Shown piece by piece: positions 33,860 through 43,237 of a stretch of 64,000 nt of DNA. A program made the translations under genes and the position numbers. The DNA is taken from assembly GCA_026390735.1 (NCBI GenBank), contig JAPLFJ010000037.1:1-64000 (forward strand), given 5' to 3'. The DNA comes from Ignavibacteriota bacterium. GTDB lineage: Bacteria > Bacteroidota > Ignavibacteria > Tepidaquicellales > Tepidaquicellaceae. Within the stretch, counting starts at the first letter, position 1. The number at the start of each line of letters is the position of its first letter. The notes beneath the pieces were generated by a model that saw only the letters and a list, made by a program, of their open reading frames with translations, was not told where the DNA came from and did no database searches.

Positions 33860-35776
33860 ATGGAAGATAAAAAATTTGAAATGGGTAACACCAGGTTTCT
33901 GAAGGATATAGAATATCCTAAGGATTTAAAGAAACTGAAACTTCCTGATTTAAGGATACTCTCGGACGAATTACGGGATTTTCTGATGGATACTATTTCC
34001 CAGATTGGCGGGCATTTAGGAGCGTCTCTTGGTGTTGTTGAATTAACGATTGCATTGCAGTATGTGTTCAATGCACCGAAAGATAAGATGATATGGGACG
34101 TTGGACATCAGGGTTACATACATAAAATACTTACCGGAAGAAAGAATCAGTTAAAGACAATACGCCAGAAGGATGGAATAAGCGGATTTCTGAAACGTTC
34201 CGAGAGTGAATATGATGCATTCGGTGCAGGGCACGCGACTACATCGTTGTCTGCGGGGCTTGGAATAGCAACTGCGAGGGATTTTCAGAAGAAGAAATTC
34301 AAAGTGATTTCTATTATTGGTGATGGTTCTATGACTGGTGGTATGGCTTATGAAGCGATGAACAACATAGGGCTTTTGAAAAAGGATATGATAGTTGTGC
34401 TGAATGATAATAAAATGTCTATAGCACCAAACGTATGGTCGATACAGAATTATTTCACGGATTTGATGCTTAATGAATCATACAACAGATTACGCAATAA
34501 GATATGGAATCTAACGGGCAAAGTTGATAAGAAGAACAGTGATAGATTAAGAGCACTTGCTGCAAAGATAGAGGGCGGTTTAAAAGGTGTGCTTACGCCT
34601 GGAATGCTTTTTGAAGCGCTTGGCTTCAGGTATTTCGGACCTGTTAACGGGCATAATGTTGTTAACCTTGTGAAAACTTTTGAGGAGATAAAAGGATTCT
34701 CGGGACCTTTACTCGTCCACGTATTTACAGAAAAAGGAAAAGGTCCTTCGTATGCATCTGAGCACTTCCAGAAGTTACATGCATTGAATCCATTTGACAA
34801 AACCACAGGAGTTGAGCATAAGAAGGCAACAGTACCTGCATACACGAAAATATTCGGTGATGCACTTGTAGAACTTGCAAAGAAAGACGAAAAGATAATA
34901 GCAATAACTGCTGCGATGCCGGACGGTACAGGATTAAGCAAAATGCAGGAAGCAGTACCTGAGAGATATTTTGATGTCGGTATTGCAGAACAGCACGGAG
35001 TAACTTTTGCGGCGGGGCTGGCGACTGAAGGATTTACGCCGGTTGTTGCGATATACTCTACTTTTTTACAAAGAGCATTTGACCAGATAATCCACGATGT
35101 AGCAACACAGAGGTTAAGTGTTGTGTTTGTGCTTGACAGGGGCGGCCTTGTAGGAGCAGACGGTCCTACACATCACGGTTCGTTTGATTTATCGTATTTA
35201 AGATTAATACCTAATATGGTTATAATGGCACCGAAGGATGAGTGTGAATTAAGGAATATGCTTTATACAGCAACGCTGTATAAAAAGGGGCCGATTGCGA
35301 TGAGGTATCCCAGAGGAAATGCGTTAGGGGTTGAGGTTGGTGACTTTAAAAAGATGGAGATTGGAAAAGGTGAAGTTGCCAAAGAAGGAAAAGACATAGC
35401 AATACTTGCAATAGGAAACATGGTTCACAATTCTTTGAAGGCAGCAGAAATACTTTCTGCAAAAGGAATAGATGCAGAAATAATAAATATGAGGTTTGTA
35501 AAGCCGCTTGATGCGGAACTGCTAAAAGCAACGTTTGCAAAGTTTAAGAAAGTGATTACAATAGAAGACAACTCAATACTCGGTGGGTTCGGCGGAGCAG
35601 TATCAGAATTTGCAGAGCAATACGGTTTTAAGAATGATATACTCTTACACGGATTACCGGATAAATTTATTGAACACGGAAAGCCTGAAGAATTGCATCA
35701 TGATTTGAAACTCGATGATGCAGGAATAGCAGAAGTAGCGGAAGAATTTATTAATAAAAAGAAGGTAACGGCATAG
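33860..35776 (+). CDS. dxs: 1-Deoxy-D-xylulose-5-phosphate synthase
   Basis: Dxs condenses pyruvate and glyceraldehyde-3-phosphate, the first committed step of the MEP isoprenoid pathway; DXP also feeds thiamine and pyridoxal. The 638-aa length is normal. The thiamine-diphosphate motif GDGSMTGGMAYEAMNN...NDNKMS is present (about 152-180), with GAGHATTS, DVGIAEQH and LDRGGLVGADGPTHHG. It sits between xseB and miaB with no spacing. Confidence 0.96.
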   Translation: MEDKKFEMGNTRFLKDIEYPKDLKKLKLPDLRILSDELRDFLMDTISQIGGHLGASLGVVELTIALQYVFNAPKDKMIWDVGHQGYIHKILTGRKNQLKTIRQKDGISGFLKRSESEYDAFGAGHATTSLSAGLGIATARDFQKKKFKVISIIGDGSMTGGMAYEAMNNIGLLKKDMIVVLNDNKMSIAPNVWSIQNYFTDLMLNESYNRLRNKIWNLTGKVDKKNSDRLRALAAKIEGGLKGVLTPGMLFEALGFRYFGPVNGHNVVNLVKTFEEIKGFSGPLLVHVFTEKGKGPSYASEHFQKLHALNPFDKTTGVEHKKATVPAYTKIFGDALVELAKKDEKIIAITAAMPDGTGLSKMQEAVPERYFDVGIAEQHGVTFAAGLATEGFTPVVAIYSTFLQRAFDQIIHDVATQRLSVVFVLDRGGLVGADGPTHHGSFDLSYLRLIPNMVIMAPKDECELRNMLYTATLYKKGPIAMRYPRGNALGVEVGDFKKMEIGKGEVAKEGKDIAILAIGNMVHNSLKAAEILSAKGIDAEIINMRFVKPLDAELLKATFAKFKKVITIEDNSILGGFGGAVSEFAEQYGFKNDILLHGLPDKFIEHGKPEELHHDLKLDDAGIAEVAEEFINKKKVTA

Positions 35777-37141
35777 ATGTTTGAAGATTTAATATTAAGC
35801 AATAAAACGATAAAGAAACGTAAGAGTTTTAACAGAAAAGACAACGACAAGAAAGTATACATTGAGACTTACGGATGTGCGATGAATTTTTCCGATACGG
35901 AAATAGTATTAAGCGTTCTGAGTGATTTTGGGTATAACGAAACAGATGATATTAATAACTCGGACGTAATTCTTTTAAACACCTGTTCAATCCGCGAGAA
36001 CGCCGAAACAAGAATCTATAATAGATTAAAACATCTGTCCGCACACAAGAAGAAGAATCCATATAAAGTGATAGGAATACTTGGCTGTATGGCTGAGAGA
36101 CTGCGTAAAGATTTAATGGAAAAAGAGAAGTTTGTAGATTTAATTGTCGGCCCTGATGAATACAGGAAGATTCCTCATCTAATCGACAGTCTAATTGAAA
36201 CTGGTGAGAAGGGTGTTGCAGTACAGTTGTCAAAAGTAGAAACGTATGACGATATAATTCCAATAAGGAAAGAAGGAATCAATTCCTGGATTTCTGTAAT
36301 GAGGGGCTGTGACAAATTTTGTACGTTCTGTGTAGTTCCTTTCACGAGAGGGAGAGAGAGAAGCAGAAAAGTGGATAGCATTATTAAAGAGGCAAAGATG
36401 CTCTTTGATGAAGGTATCAAGGATGTAACGCTTCTTGGACAGAACGTAAACTCTTTTAATGATGACGGTAATGACTTTGCAGATTTATTAGGTAAGGCAG
36501 CCAAGGCAGTTCTTGGGATGAGATTCAGGTATTCAACATCACATCCTTACGATTGCTCTAAGAAGTTAATTGAAACGATGGCAGAGCACGATAATGTGTG
36601 TAATTATCTGCATTTACCTGTACAATCAGGTTCGGAAAGAGTTTTAAAGTTAATGAACAGGTTATATACTATGGAGCAGTATATGGGAATAATGAATTAT
36701 GCGAAGAAACTAATGCCCGGTATAGGTTTATCAACTGATATTATAACTGGTTTTCCGGCTGAAAGGGAGGAAGACCACAAAATGACGATTGATTTACTTG
36801 AGGAAGTAGAATATGACGGTGCATATACATTCGCTTACTCACCGAGGGAGAATACAAAATCTTACAGAATGACGGATGATGTGCCGATGGAAGTGAAGGT
36901 AAGAAGACTCGATGAAATAATACACGTTCAGAGAAAAGTATCTGCAAGGATATACAAGAATATGGTTGGCAGGACTGAGGAAGTGCTGATTGAAAGTAAT
37001 TCCAAAAAGTCAGATGATTATTTAATGGGTAGAACAGATTGCAATAAATCAGTAATTTTACCAAAAGGAAACAACAAGACAGGTGATTTAGTAAACGTTA
37101 AAATTGTGAAGTCAAATTCAGCGACTTTATTTGCTGAGTAG
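35777..37141 (+). CDS. miaB: tRNA-2-methylthio-N6-dimethylallyladenosine synthase
   Basis: MiaB adds the 2-methylthio group to i6A37 of tRNA and uses two 4Fe-4S clusters. The N-terminal UPF0004 domain has Cys34, Cys70 and Cys104 (TYGCAMN, NTCSIRENAE, GCMAER). The radical-SAM motif is C178xxxC182xxC185 (GCDKFCTFC). A TRAM domain ends the protein. It directly follows dxs, and the dimethylallyl group on its substrate derives from that pathway. Confidence 0.96.
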   Translation: MFEDLILSNKTIKKRKSFNRKDNDKKVYIETYGCAMNFSDTEIVLSVLSDFGYNETDDINNSDVILLNTCSIRENAETRIYNRLKHLSAHKKKNPYKVIGILGCMAERLRKDLMEKEKFVDLIVGPDEYRKIPHLIDSLIETGEKGVAVQLSKVETYDDIIPIRKEGINSWISVMRGCDKFCTFCVVPFTRGRERSRKVDSIIKEAKMLFDEGIKDVTLLGQNVNSFNDDGNDFADLLGKAAKAVLGMRFRYSTSHPYDCSKKLIETMAEHDNVCNYLHLPVQSGSERVLKLMNRLYTMEQYMGIMNYAKKLMPGIGLSTDIITGFPAEREEDHKMTIDLLEEVEYDGAYTFAYSPRENTKSYRMTDDVPMEVKVRRLDEIIHVQRKVSARIYKNMVGRTEEVLIESNSKKSDDYLMGRTDCNKSVILPKGNNKTGDLVNVKIVKSNSATLFAE

Positions 37142-37156
37142 AAAGAAATTATTGGA

Positions 37157-37273
37157 TTGGCAGATTTTCTAACATATTTATTCTTAATAACGATAGCATT
37201 TGTAATTCGAAGATTCCCATTAAGGGTGATGCAAAAAACAGGAAAGCTATTCGGCATGTTTTTTTTTACCTAA
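37157..37273 (+). pseudogene. Detached N-terminus of the LpxL-like acyltransferase (frameshift at T9 run)
   Basis: From TTG at 37157 the frame reads LADFLTYLFLITIAFVIRRF, then a Met-rich stretch, to KLFGMFFFT and a stop at 37271-37273. In the next frame, from 37267, translation continues YLIPSRKKIAFDNVTSCFPE into the downstream acyltransferase. Joined together these give the normal N-terminus of LpxL/HtrB enzymes (membrane span, then YxxPxRKxIAxxNV). The break lies in the run of nine T at 37259-37267; ten T would restore one frame. Confidence 0.75.
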
Positions 37274-37350
37274 TTCCTTCCAGAAAGAAAATTGCTTTTG
37301 ACAATGTAACATCATGTTTCCCAGAGAAAGACGAAAAATGGAGATGGAAT

Positions 37351-38040
37351 GTGGTTAAAGGCACATTCATAAACCTCGGTATAAACCTTTTTGAAATATT
37401 ATACTTCCCAAAACTTCGTAAAGAAACAATAGAGACTTTTGTTTCATTCCAGAATTATGATCTGATATTCGATGCATTGAAAGAGGGCAGGGGTATCTTT
37501 TTCCTCAGTGGACACATATCAAACTGGGAGCTTCAAGCATTTACATATGCAAAAGTTTTCAGAACACGTCTTAATATTGTTGTAAAAAGCCAGAGTAATA
37601 AAATGGTTAACAAGAAAATCAATCAGTACAGAGAGCTAAGCGGTAATGAAATCATTGAAATAGGCGGCTCGTTGCGGAATATCTATACATTAATCAAAAA
37701 AAACGAACTTGTGTGTTTTCTGATGGACCAGTCTGCACCTCCTGACTATTCAGTCTATGCAAATTTCTTCGGTAAGAAAGTTTCCACTTTTGCAGGTCCT
37801 GCAAAGATAGCGTTAAAGAATAATACTGAGTTAATATTTGTGTATCCTTACCGCAATAAGAATTATAAATACATTATTAAGATTTCTAAAATTGCTTATG
37901 ATGATTTAAAGGGTGGTGCTACTATAGAAAATGTTACCGAACTGACATCAAGAATAAATGAAAAACTGGAAAATGCTATAAGGGAACATCCTGAACAGTG
38001 GTTATGGGTTCACAGAAGATTCAAACATATACAAAAATGA
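37351..38040 (+). CDS. LpxL/HtrB-family lipid A acyltransferase, 5' truncated by a frameshift
   Basis: This is the larger part of a gene that should begin at about 37157. The family transfers acyl chains onto Kdo2-lipid A. The catalytic HX4E motif is present in SGHISNWELQ, together with LMDQSAPPDYS and FFGKKVSTFAGPA, the expected later blocks. Translation could start at GTG 37351, but this would lose the membrane anchor and the RKKIAFDN block. A frameshift in the T9 run separates the two parts. It may be a sequencing error, a pseudogene, or slippage-based on/off control. It overlaps the heptosyltransferase gene by 4 bases. Confidence 0.85.
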   Translation: MVKGTFINLGINLFEILYFPKLRKETIETFVSFQNYDLIFDALKEGRGIFFLSGHISNWELQAFTYAKVFRTRLNIVVKSQSNKMVNKKINQYRELSGNEIIEIGGSLRNIYTLIKKNELVCFLMDQSAPPDYSVYANFFGKKVSTFAGPAKIALKNNTELIFVYPYRNKNYKYIIKISKIAYDDLKGGATIENVTELTSRINEKLENAIREHPEQWLWVHRRFKHIQK

Positions 38041-39065
38041 AGATACTCATTATTCAGACTGCATTTTTGGGTGATGTGATACTTTCTTTACCATTAGTAC
38101 AGGTTTTGAAGGAAAAGATGTATGATTGTACAATCGATTACTTGTGTATACCAAAAACACAGGAAATACTTCACAATAATCCTCACATCGATAATATAAT
38201 TGTTTATGATAAGCACGGAGAAGGCAAAGGACTAAACGGATTAAACAAGATAGCTGATGAAGTAAAGAAGAATAAGTATGATGTTGTTATATCAGTGCAA
38301 AGGTTTCTGAGGTCTACCATAATCGCTAAACGTTCAGGTGCTAAGAAAACAATTTCCTACGATACCTCAACACTGTCATTTTTATACACCGATAAGGTAG
38401 AGTATAAAGAGAAACACGAAATACCAAGGGTCCTCGATTTACTTTCTCCTTTAGGAATAAAAGATTTAGCACTGATTAAACCTGAATTGTATCCTTCAGA
38501 AGAAGATAAAGCTGAAGTGACTAAGATATTTAAAGGATTGGGAGTATCGGATAAGAAAGATTTGATTTGTGTTGCACCGGGTTCAGTATGGTTTACTAAG
38601 AGATTTCCGAAGGATAAATTTGTTACGTTACTAAATATGATGGATAGGGATAAGGTTAAAGTTGTATTGGTTGGTGGAAAGGAAGACGAAAAATTATGTG
38701 ATTACATAATCAGCAGGACGACGCATAATGAAGTATACAGTTTTGCAGGAAAGTTACTGATATTGCAATCTGCAGAGTTAATAAAGCACAGTGCATTGCT
38801 GATAACGAATGATTCGGCTCCATTGCATTTAGCAAATTCTGTAGGAACAAAAGTAATTGCTTTGTTTGGTTCAACAACAAAGGATTTTGGTTTTTATCCG
38901 ACAGGGGGAAATGATAAAGTATTTGAAGTCACAGAACTGAAGTGCCGTCCATGTTCAAATCACGGGAAACAGGAATGCCCGATACATACATTTGACTGTA
39001 TGAATAATATTTCAGAAAAAGAAATTTATGAAGAAGTAAAGAGAAGTTTACTTTATCTTTCCTAA
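38037..39065 (+). CDS. waaF: Family 9 glycosyltransferase (ADP-heptose:LPS heptosyltransferase)
   Basis: I chose the ATG at 38037, overlapping the acyltransferase stop (ATGA), because MKILIIQTAFLGDVILSLPLV is the standard GT9 start; the frame is open a little further upstream. GT9 enzymes add heptose to the LPS inner core. Seen here are APGSVWFTKRFPKDKF and TNDSAPLHLANSVGTKVIALFGST, the donor-site motifs. A Cys-rich segment near the C-terminus (CRPCSNHGKQECP...C) resembles those of other heptosyltransferases. It ends 18 bases inside the convergent ribE gene. WaaF versus WaaC cannot be decided firmly. Confidence 0.88.
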   Translation: MKILIIQTAFLGDVILSLPLVQVLKEKMYDCTIDYLCIPKTQEILHNNPHIDNIIVYDKHGEGKGLNGLNKIADEVKKNKYDVVISVQRFLRSTIIAKRSGAKKTISYDTSTLSFLYTDKVEYKEKHEIPRVLDLLSPLGIKDLALIKPELYPSEEDKAEVTKIFKGLGVSDKKDLICVAPGSVWFTKRFPKDKFVTLLNMMDRDKVKVVLVGGKEDEKLCDYIISRTTHNEVYSFAGKLLILQSAELIKHSALLITNDSAPLHLANSVGTKVIALFGSTTKDFGFYPTGGNDKVFEVTELKCRPCSNHGKQECPIHTFDCMNNISEKEIYEEVKRSLLYLS

Positions 39066-39662
39066 AATCCTCATAACAAACTTACCGAGCATATCAAACT
39101 CAAGATTAATTCTATCACCCAGTTTTAAATACTGAAAGTTTGTAGCAGAATATGTATGAGGGATTATTGCTACTTTAATCACAATACTTTTAGGTGTTTC
39201 TTTAACAATTTCAGCAATCGTTAAACTGATTCCGTTTATTGATATTGAGCCTACGTAGATAATATTCTTTCTGAATTTAGCAGGAAACTCGAAGTAAAAC
39301 TCCCAGCTGTCTTTTAACTGCTTAACTTTAAATACTTTACCCGTAGCATCGACATGTCCCTGAACTATATGACCGTCGAGGCTTTCATGCATTTTCATAG
39401 GTTTCTCGAGATTAACAAAGCTTCCTTTTATCAAATCACCGAGATTAGTTTTGCTTAGTGATTCGTTAACAGTTGTGAACTCGAATTTATTATCTTTGAT
39501 GTTTTCGATTGTCATACAAGCACCGTTAATTGCTATGCTGTCACCTTTCTTTCTGTCTTTAAGGTAATTCTTCTTAGATGGTGATATAGTGAATTTAATG
39601 CTATCGCCGCGTGGAGTTGTTTCTACTACTTTTCCTGTATCTGTTACTATTCCCGTGAACAT
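39048..39662 (-). CDS. ribE: Riboflavin synthase, alpha subunit
   Basis: It dismutates two lumazines to riboflavin. The 204-aa protein starts MFTGIV, as nearly all family members do, and has two repeated lumazine-binding barrels (about 1-97 and 98-195). The repeats align at DSIAINGACMTI and VGSISINGISLTI, and SLDGHIVQGHVD is in the second. It is the last gene of the long minus-strand operon and directly follows ribD (2-base gap). ribH is not in the window. Confidence 0.96.
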   Translation of the reverse strand: MFTGIVTDTGKVVETTPRGDSIKFTISPSKKNYLKDRKKGDSIAINGACMTIENIKDNKFEFTTVNESLSKTNLGDLIKGSFVNLEKPMKMHESLDGHIVQGHVDATGKVFKVKQLKDSWEFYFEFPAKFRKNIIYVGSISINGISLTIAEIVKETPKSIVIKVAIIPHTYSATNFQYLKLGDRINLEFDMLGKFVMRILGKIK

Positions 39663-39664
39663 AT

Positions 39665-40747
39665 TTAATAATTTTTATATTTTAAGACAATGTCTTTATC
39701 TAAGAGAGTTATTTCCTTCAAAAATAATTCTTTCGCCTTTGCAATTCTATCTATTTTAAAATCCTTAAAGGGTGATAGGCCGTCGCCGATGATTTTTGGT
39801 GCGACTATTACATTTAATTCGTCGAAAAGGTTTTCTTTTATGAACTGCGAATATACGAATGCACCACCTTCTATCAGAAGGGAGTTATATCCCAATTTGA
39901 ACAGATGTTTTACTACATCAGACATCTTAATAATACTCTTATCACTTTTTAATTTTACATATTTTAAATGAGGAAGGTCTTTAGTTATTTTTGAACTGCT
40001 GTGAAAAATTATAGTTAAAGGGGGTTTATTCTTTAGTAACTTGTATTTTGATGTCAATTTCAGGTCTTTGTCTATAACGATTCTAACCGGATGTTTAAGT
40101 GATTTCACTAGCCTGACAGTGAGTTCAGGATTATCCTGAATAACAGAGTTTTTACCGATTAATATACAGTCATTCTGGGCACGAAGTTCATGTGCAAACT
40201 CCCTTGAAAATATATCAGTTATCCACTTTGAGCTGAAATTGTTTAAAGCAATTTTACCGTCTATACTCTGAGCAATTTTAATAGTGATATAAGGCCGGTT
40301 TTGTGTAACGTTTACTATAAACTTTTCGTTTAGTTCAATACACTTATTAGTAAGGATTCCTGAGTTAACGATTATTCCTGCTTTTTTTAATCTGGCAATT
40401 CCTTTTCCATTAACGAGAGGATTGGGATCTTTTAAACCGATAACTACTCTCTTGAATTTGTGATTAATAATTAAATCAGAACATGGGGGAGTTTTCCCGA
40501 AGTGTGAGCACGGTTCGAGATTAACATAAAGAGTAGAGCCCTTGAGTTTCTTTGTTGTCTTTAAAGCATCATTAACCGCGTTGACTTCAGCATGATTTGC
40601 TCCGAATATTTTATGATACCCTTTGCCAATAACTTTATTGTTTTTAACAATGATACAACCCACGAGAGGATTAGGTTCTACGTGTCCTTTACCTTTAAGA
40701 GCCAAGTCAATACAGAGGTTCATATACTTTTCATCAATGTTTTTCAT
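39665..40747 (-). CDS. ribD: Bifunctional riboflavin deaminase/reductase RibD
   Basis: RibD deaminates and then reduces the pyrimidine intermediate made from GTP by RibA. The N-terminal deaminase (about 1-145) has the zinc site GANHAEVNAV and EPCSHFGKTPPCSDL. The C-terminal reductase (about 146-358) has SIDGKIAL and the LIEGGAFVYSQF motif. It overlaps the upstream GT2 gene by 14 bases. ribD-ribE here and ribBA at 26102 together cover most of the pathway. Confidence 0.96.
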   Translation of the reverse strand: MKNIDEKYMNLCIDLALKGKGHVEPNPLVGCIIVKNNKVIGKGYHKIFGANHAEVNAVNDALKTTKKLKGSTLYVNLEPCSHFGKTPPCSDLIINHKFKRVVIGLKDPNPLVNGKGIARLKKAGIIVNSGILTNKCIELNEKFIVNVTQNRPYITIKIAQSIDGKIALNNFSSKWITDIFSREFAHELRAQNDCILIGKNSVIQDNPELTVRLVKSLKHPVRIVIDKDLKLTSKYKLLKNKPPLTIIFHSSSKITKDLPHLKYVKLKSDKSIIKMSDVVKHLFKLGYNSLLIEGGAFVYSQFIKENLFDELNVIVAPKIIGDGLSPFKDFKIDRIAKAKELFLKEITLLDKDIVLKYKNY

Positions 40748-41396
40748 GTATAGTCATCTTTAGGTTAGTTAAAATGCTGTCTTTCGAGTTTCTATAGTAA
40801 ATGTATGTTTTCGATTCAAGTCTTGATACAGTGAAGACTTTCTCAGCTCTTTTTACAAAATCAGAATCATAGGAATACTTGTTCTTAAATCCTTTAAGTT
40901 TGAAGAACACTTCTCTCTTCCCGAATAAAGTCGCTCCAAGAACACAGTCCTTTAAATGTATAAGTTTCTTCGTATTTCGTGCATCGGGAACAAACATATC
41001 TTTCTCTTTACCGATAATGTTTGCAGGGCTGTGAATAAGGTCTGCATTCCTGTATTTCTTAAAGTACTTTATCCTTTCTGTTAAATGATTTATTTCGTAT
41101 TCATCATCCGAGTCCAGAAAGGTTATGTATTTCCCGTCTGCTAGTATTATACCTGTGTTTAAAGAAAGAGGCGTTTTACGGTTAGAATGTGTAATGAATT
41201 TAATCCTGTAATCGTATTTAATATAACTCAATAATTTATTATGAAAATTATCAGTACTGCCATCATCAACTACAATAATCTCAAAATTCCTGTAAGACTG
41301 GTTAAGGATTGAATCAAGTGCCCTGTAGAAAGTACGTTTACGGTTATAAACAGTAATTATAATACTTATCTCAGGTTTTTTAAGATTAATTTGCAT
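40734..41396 (-). CDS. Family 2 glycosyltransferase
   Basis: A 220-aa GT-A protein with ISIIITVYNRKRTFYRALDS at the start, VVDDGSTD, and FLDSDDE as the DxD-type metal site. It has no membrane span. The acceptor is unknown. It lies between the EnvC-like gene (12-base gap) and ribD in an envelope-rich operon, so LPS or another surface glycan is a reasonable guess. Confidence 0.88.
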   Translation of the reverse strand: MQINLKKPEISIIITVYNRKRTFYRALDSILNQSYRNFEIIVVDDGSTDNFHNKLLSYIKYDYRIKFITHSNRKTPLSLNTGIILADGKYITFLDSDDEYEINHLTERIKYFKKYRNADLIHSPANIIGKEKDMFVPDARNTKKLIHLKDCVLGATLFGKREVFFKLKGFKNKYSYDSDFVKRAEKVFTVSRLESKTYIYYRNSKDSILTNLKMTIHEKH

Positions 41397-41408
41397 GATT
41401 GAATGAAA

Positions 41409-42566
41409 TTATTGTATTCTTGCAACCCAATACTTAGGGTCTTCGGGAATTAAATTCTTTCTTATCTCGAAATGGAATAGCTGACCGTCTAAAGTCTGTG
41501 ATGAACGGGCAATCACCTGACCTGCTTTAACAACCGAACCTCTACTGACATATAAATTATTAACTACTCCATAAACAGAGCGGTACCCGTTGTTATGGCT
41601 TACTATGATAATTCTCCTGTACAGCGGAACATCAAAAACATTCTCTATAATACCATCGGCAACACATCTTACATCAGAATTTTCAGAAATGGAAACATCT
41701 ATTCCCTCGTTGTTTACCACCGTACCAGTGAGAGGACTAACAGATTTGCCAAAATCGTTTACAATGTCAGTGGAATTAACCGGAAAGATGAGTTTGCCTT
41801 TAAGTAATTCGAAATTATCGGAAGAGTAATTCGGCGTACTCATTATTTTGTAAACTGTGTTATCGTTATTAGTGGACAAATAATATTCCAGATCTAGCAG
41901 TCTTGAACGGAGTTTGTCAATCTGGTAGTTGTAATTATCAATGTTAGACCGAAGAAGTGACAAAGAATCTTCTATTGCAGATTTTTCCTCCAGTAACGAA
42001 GAGTGATCCTGCTTTTTCAGGCTGAGATATTTACCAAGTTCAGTTTTGTTAAGGCCAGAGATTTTCTTGCTTTCAAGAAACGCAAATTCTTCATACTTAA
42101 TCTTTTCGAAATCCACTTTACGCGTTTGTGATAGTTTTGTCAGATATTCAAGTCGTGCATAGAATTTAGAAGGGGATTCGGAAGAGAAAAGAATCTGGTA
42201 CTGATAATTTACACCTTTTTTATAGAGAGCAATGATTCGCTTTTTAAATTCATTTTTAAGTTTCTCAATGCTTTCCTTTCGCTGAATAAACTCTATTTCC
42301 TGTTTGATAGTCTTATTAGGAGATGCTCCTGACTTCATATCGGATATTAAATCGGATAAAACTTTAATCTGATTAATGATGTCTTTGAGTTTTAAATTCA
42401 GCGAGGAAATATTTTTGTTGCTAAGTACAGATGAAGCTTCGTATTTCTCAATCTGCAGTTTATAATTATAATATTGTTTCTGCTTATCTTCTCTGGGTAT
42501 ATAATCGGCATAAGAGAAAGAATACCCGAATACCATTAATAGCAATATTTGAATAAATATCTTCAT
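41409..42566 (-). CDS. EnvC-like murein hydrolase activator (degenerate LytM domain)
   Basis: The protein has a signal peptide (about 1-20), a long coiled coil (about 25-230) and a C-terminal LytM/M23 domain (about 258-380). The metal ligands of active M23 enzymes are partly lost: the HxGxD-type site reads N286-E-G-I-D290, and the HxH site reads L363-F-H365-FE. EnvC and NlpD of E. coli also carry degenerate LytM domains; they activate amidases at the division site instead of cutting peptidoglycan. The same role is likely here. It overlaps the upstream glutamine amidotransferase gene by 4 bases. Confidence 0.88.
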   Translation of the reverse strand: MKIFIQILLLMVFGYSFSYADYIPREDKQKQYYNYKLQIEKYEASSVLSNKNISSLNLKLKDIINQIKVLSDLISDMKSGASPNKTIKQEIEFIQRKESIEKLKNEFKKRIIALYKKGVNYQYQILFSSESPSKFYARLEYLTKLSQTRKVDFEKIKYEEFAFLESKKISGLNKTELGKYLSLKKQDHSSLLEEKSAIEDSLSLLRSNIDNYNYQIDKLRSRLLDLEYYLSTNNDNTVYKIMSTPNYSSDNFELLKGKLIFPVNSTDIVNDFGKSVSPLTGTVVNNEGIDVSISENSDVRCVADGIIENVFDVPLYRRIIIVSHNNGYRSVYGVVNNLYVSRGSVVKAGQVIARSSQTLDGQLFHFEIRKNLIPEDPKYWVARIQ

Positions 42567-43237
42567 TTACATGCTTTAATAAAAGATAACAAAATATTCT
42601 TTGAAAACGGATTATCCAAATCATCAAATCTTTCAGGGTGCCACTGAATGCCGAGTAAGAATGGTTTGTTGCCATTATCCCTGTATTCGATTCCTTCAAC
42701 AATCCCGTCTAGTGATTTAGCGTTAACAGACAGCCCTTCGCCTAGTCTGTCTACAGACTGATGATGAGAACTTGTTACATCACCTTCGGTTGAATTAACA
42801 ATATTGTGCAGAAGAGTCTCGGAAAAGACATTAACCTTATGCCATCTCATAACATCCTTACTAATTCTACTGTGATTGACATTCCTGATTGATGGTATAT
42901 CGTAAATTAATGAGCCGTTGAAGTAAACGTTTAGCATCTGACACCCTCTGCAAATGCCAAGAATTGGCATACCTTTGATTATTGATTTTTCTATGAGTTT
43001 GTATTCAAAACCGTCTCTGAAAGTATTATATTTACCTACATCTTCTTTAGTTTCCCAGTCATTATAGAGTTCAGGATAGATATCAACGCCGCCTGAAAGA
43101 ATCAGCCCATTGATATTATCAAATTTTGATAATGCATCTTTATCGTTATAATCGAGAACCACATTTTCAACGCCAAAATAATTGAGCCATCTAACATAAA
43201 GGTCGAAATTATTTTCGCATAACGAAATACCAATCAT
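42563..43237 (-). CDS. Class-I glutamine amidotransferase-like hydrolase (peptidase C26)
   Basis: The family includes PuuD (gamma-glutamyl-GABA hydrolase). The nucleophile Cys is in LGICRGCQMLNVYF, with an HHQSVDRLGEG loop and the catalytic His/Glu in GIQWHPERF. The 224-aa length fits. It overlaps lpxK and the EnvC-like gene by 4 bases each, so it is translationally coupled to lipid A synthesis. The natural substrate is unknown; a gamma-glutamyl amide, possibly a cell-wall peptide, is possible. Confidence 0.85.
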   Translation of the reverse strand: MIGISLCENNFDLYVRWLNYFGVENVVLDYNDKDALSKFDNINGLILSGGVDIYPELYNDWETKEDVGKYNTFRDGFEYKLIEKSIIKGMPILGICRGCQMLNVYFNGSLIYDIPSIRNVNHSRISKDVMRWHKVNVFSETLLHNIVNSTEGDVTSSHHQSVDRLGEGLSVNAKSLDGIVEGIEYRDNGNKPFLLGIQWHPERFDDLDNPFSKNILLSFIKACK

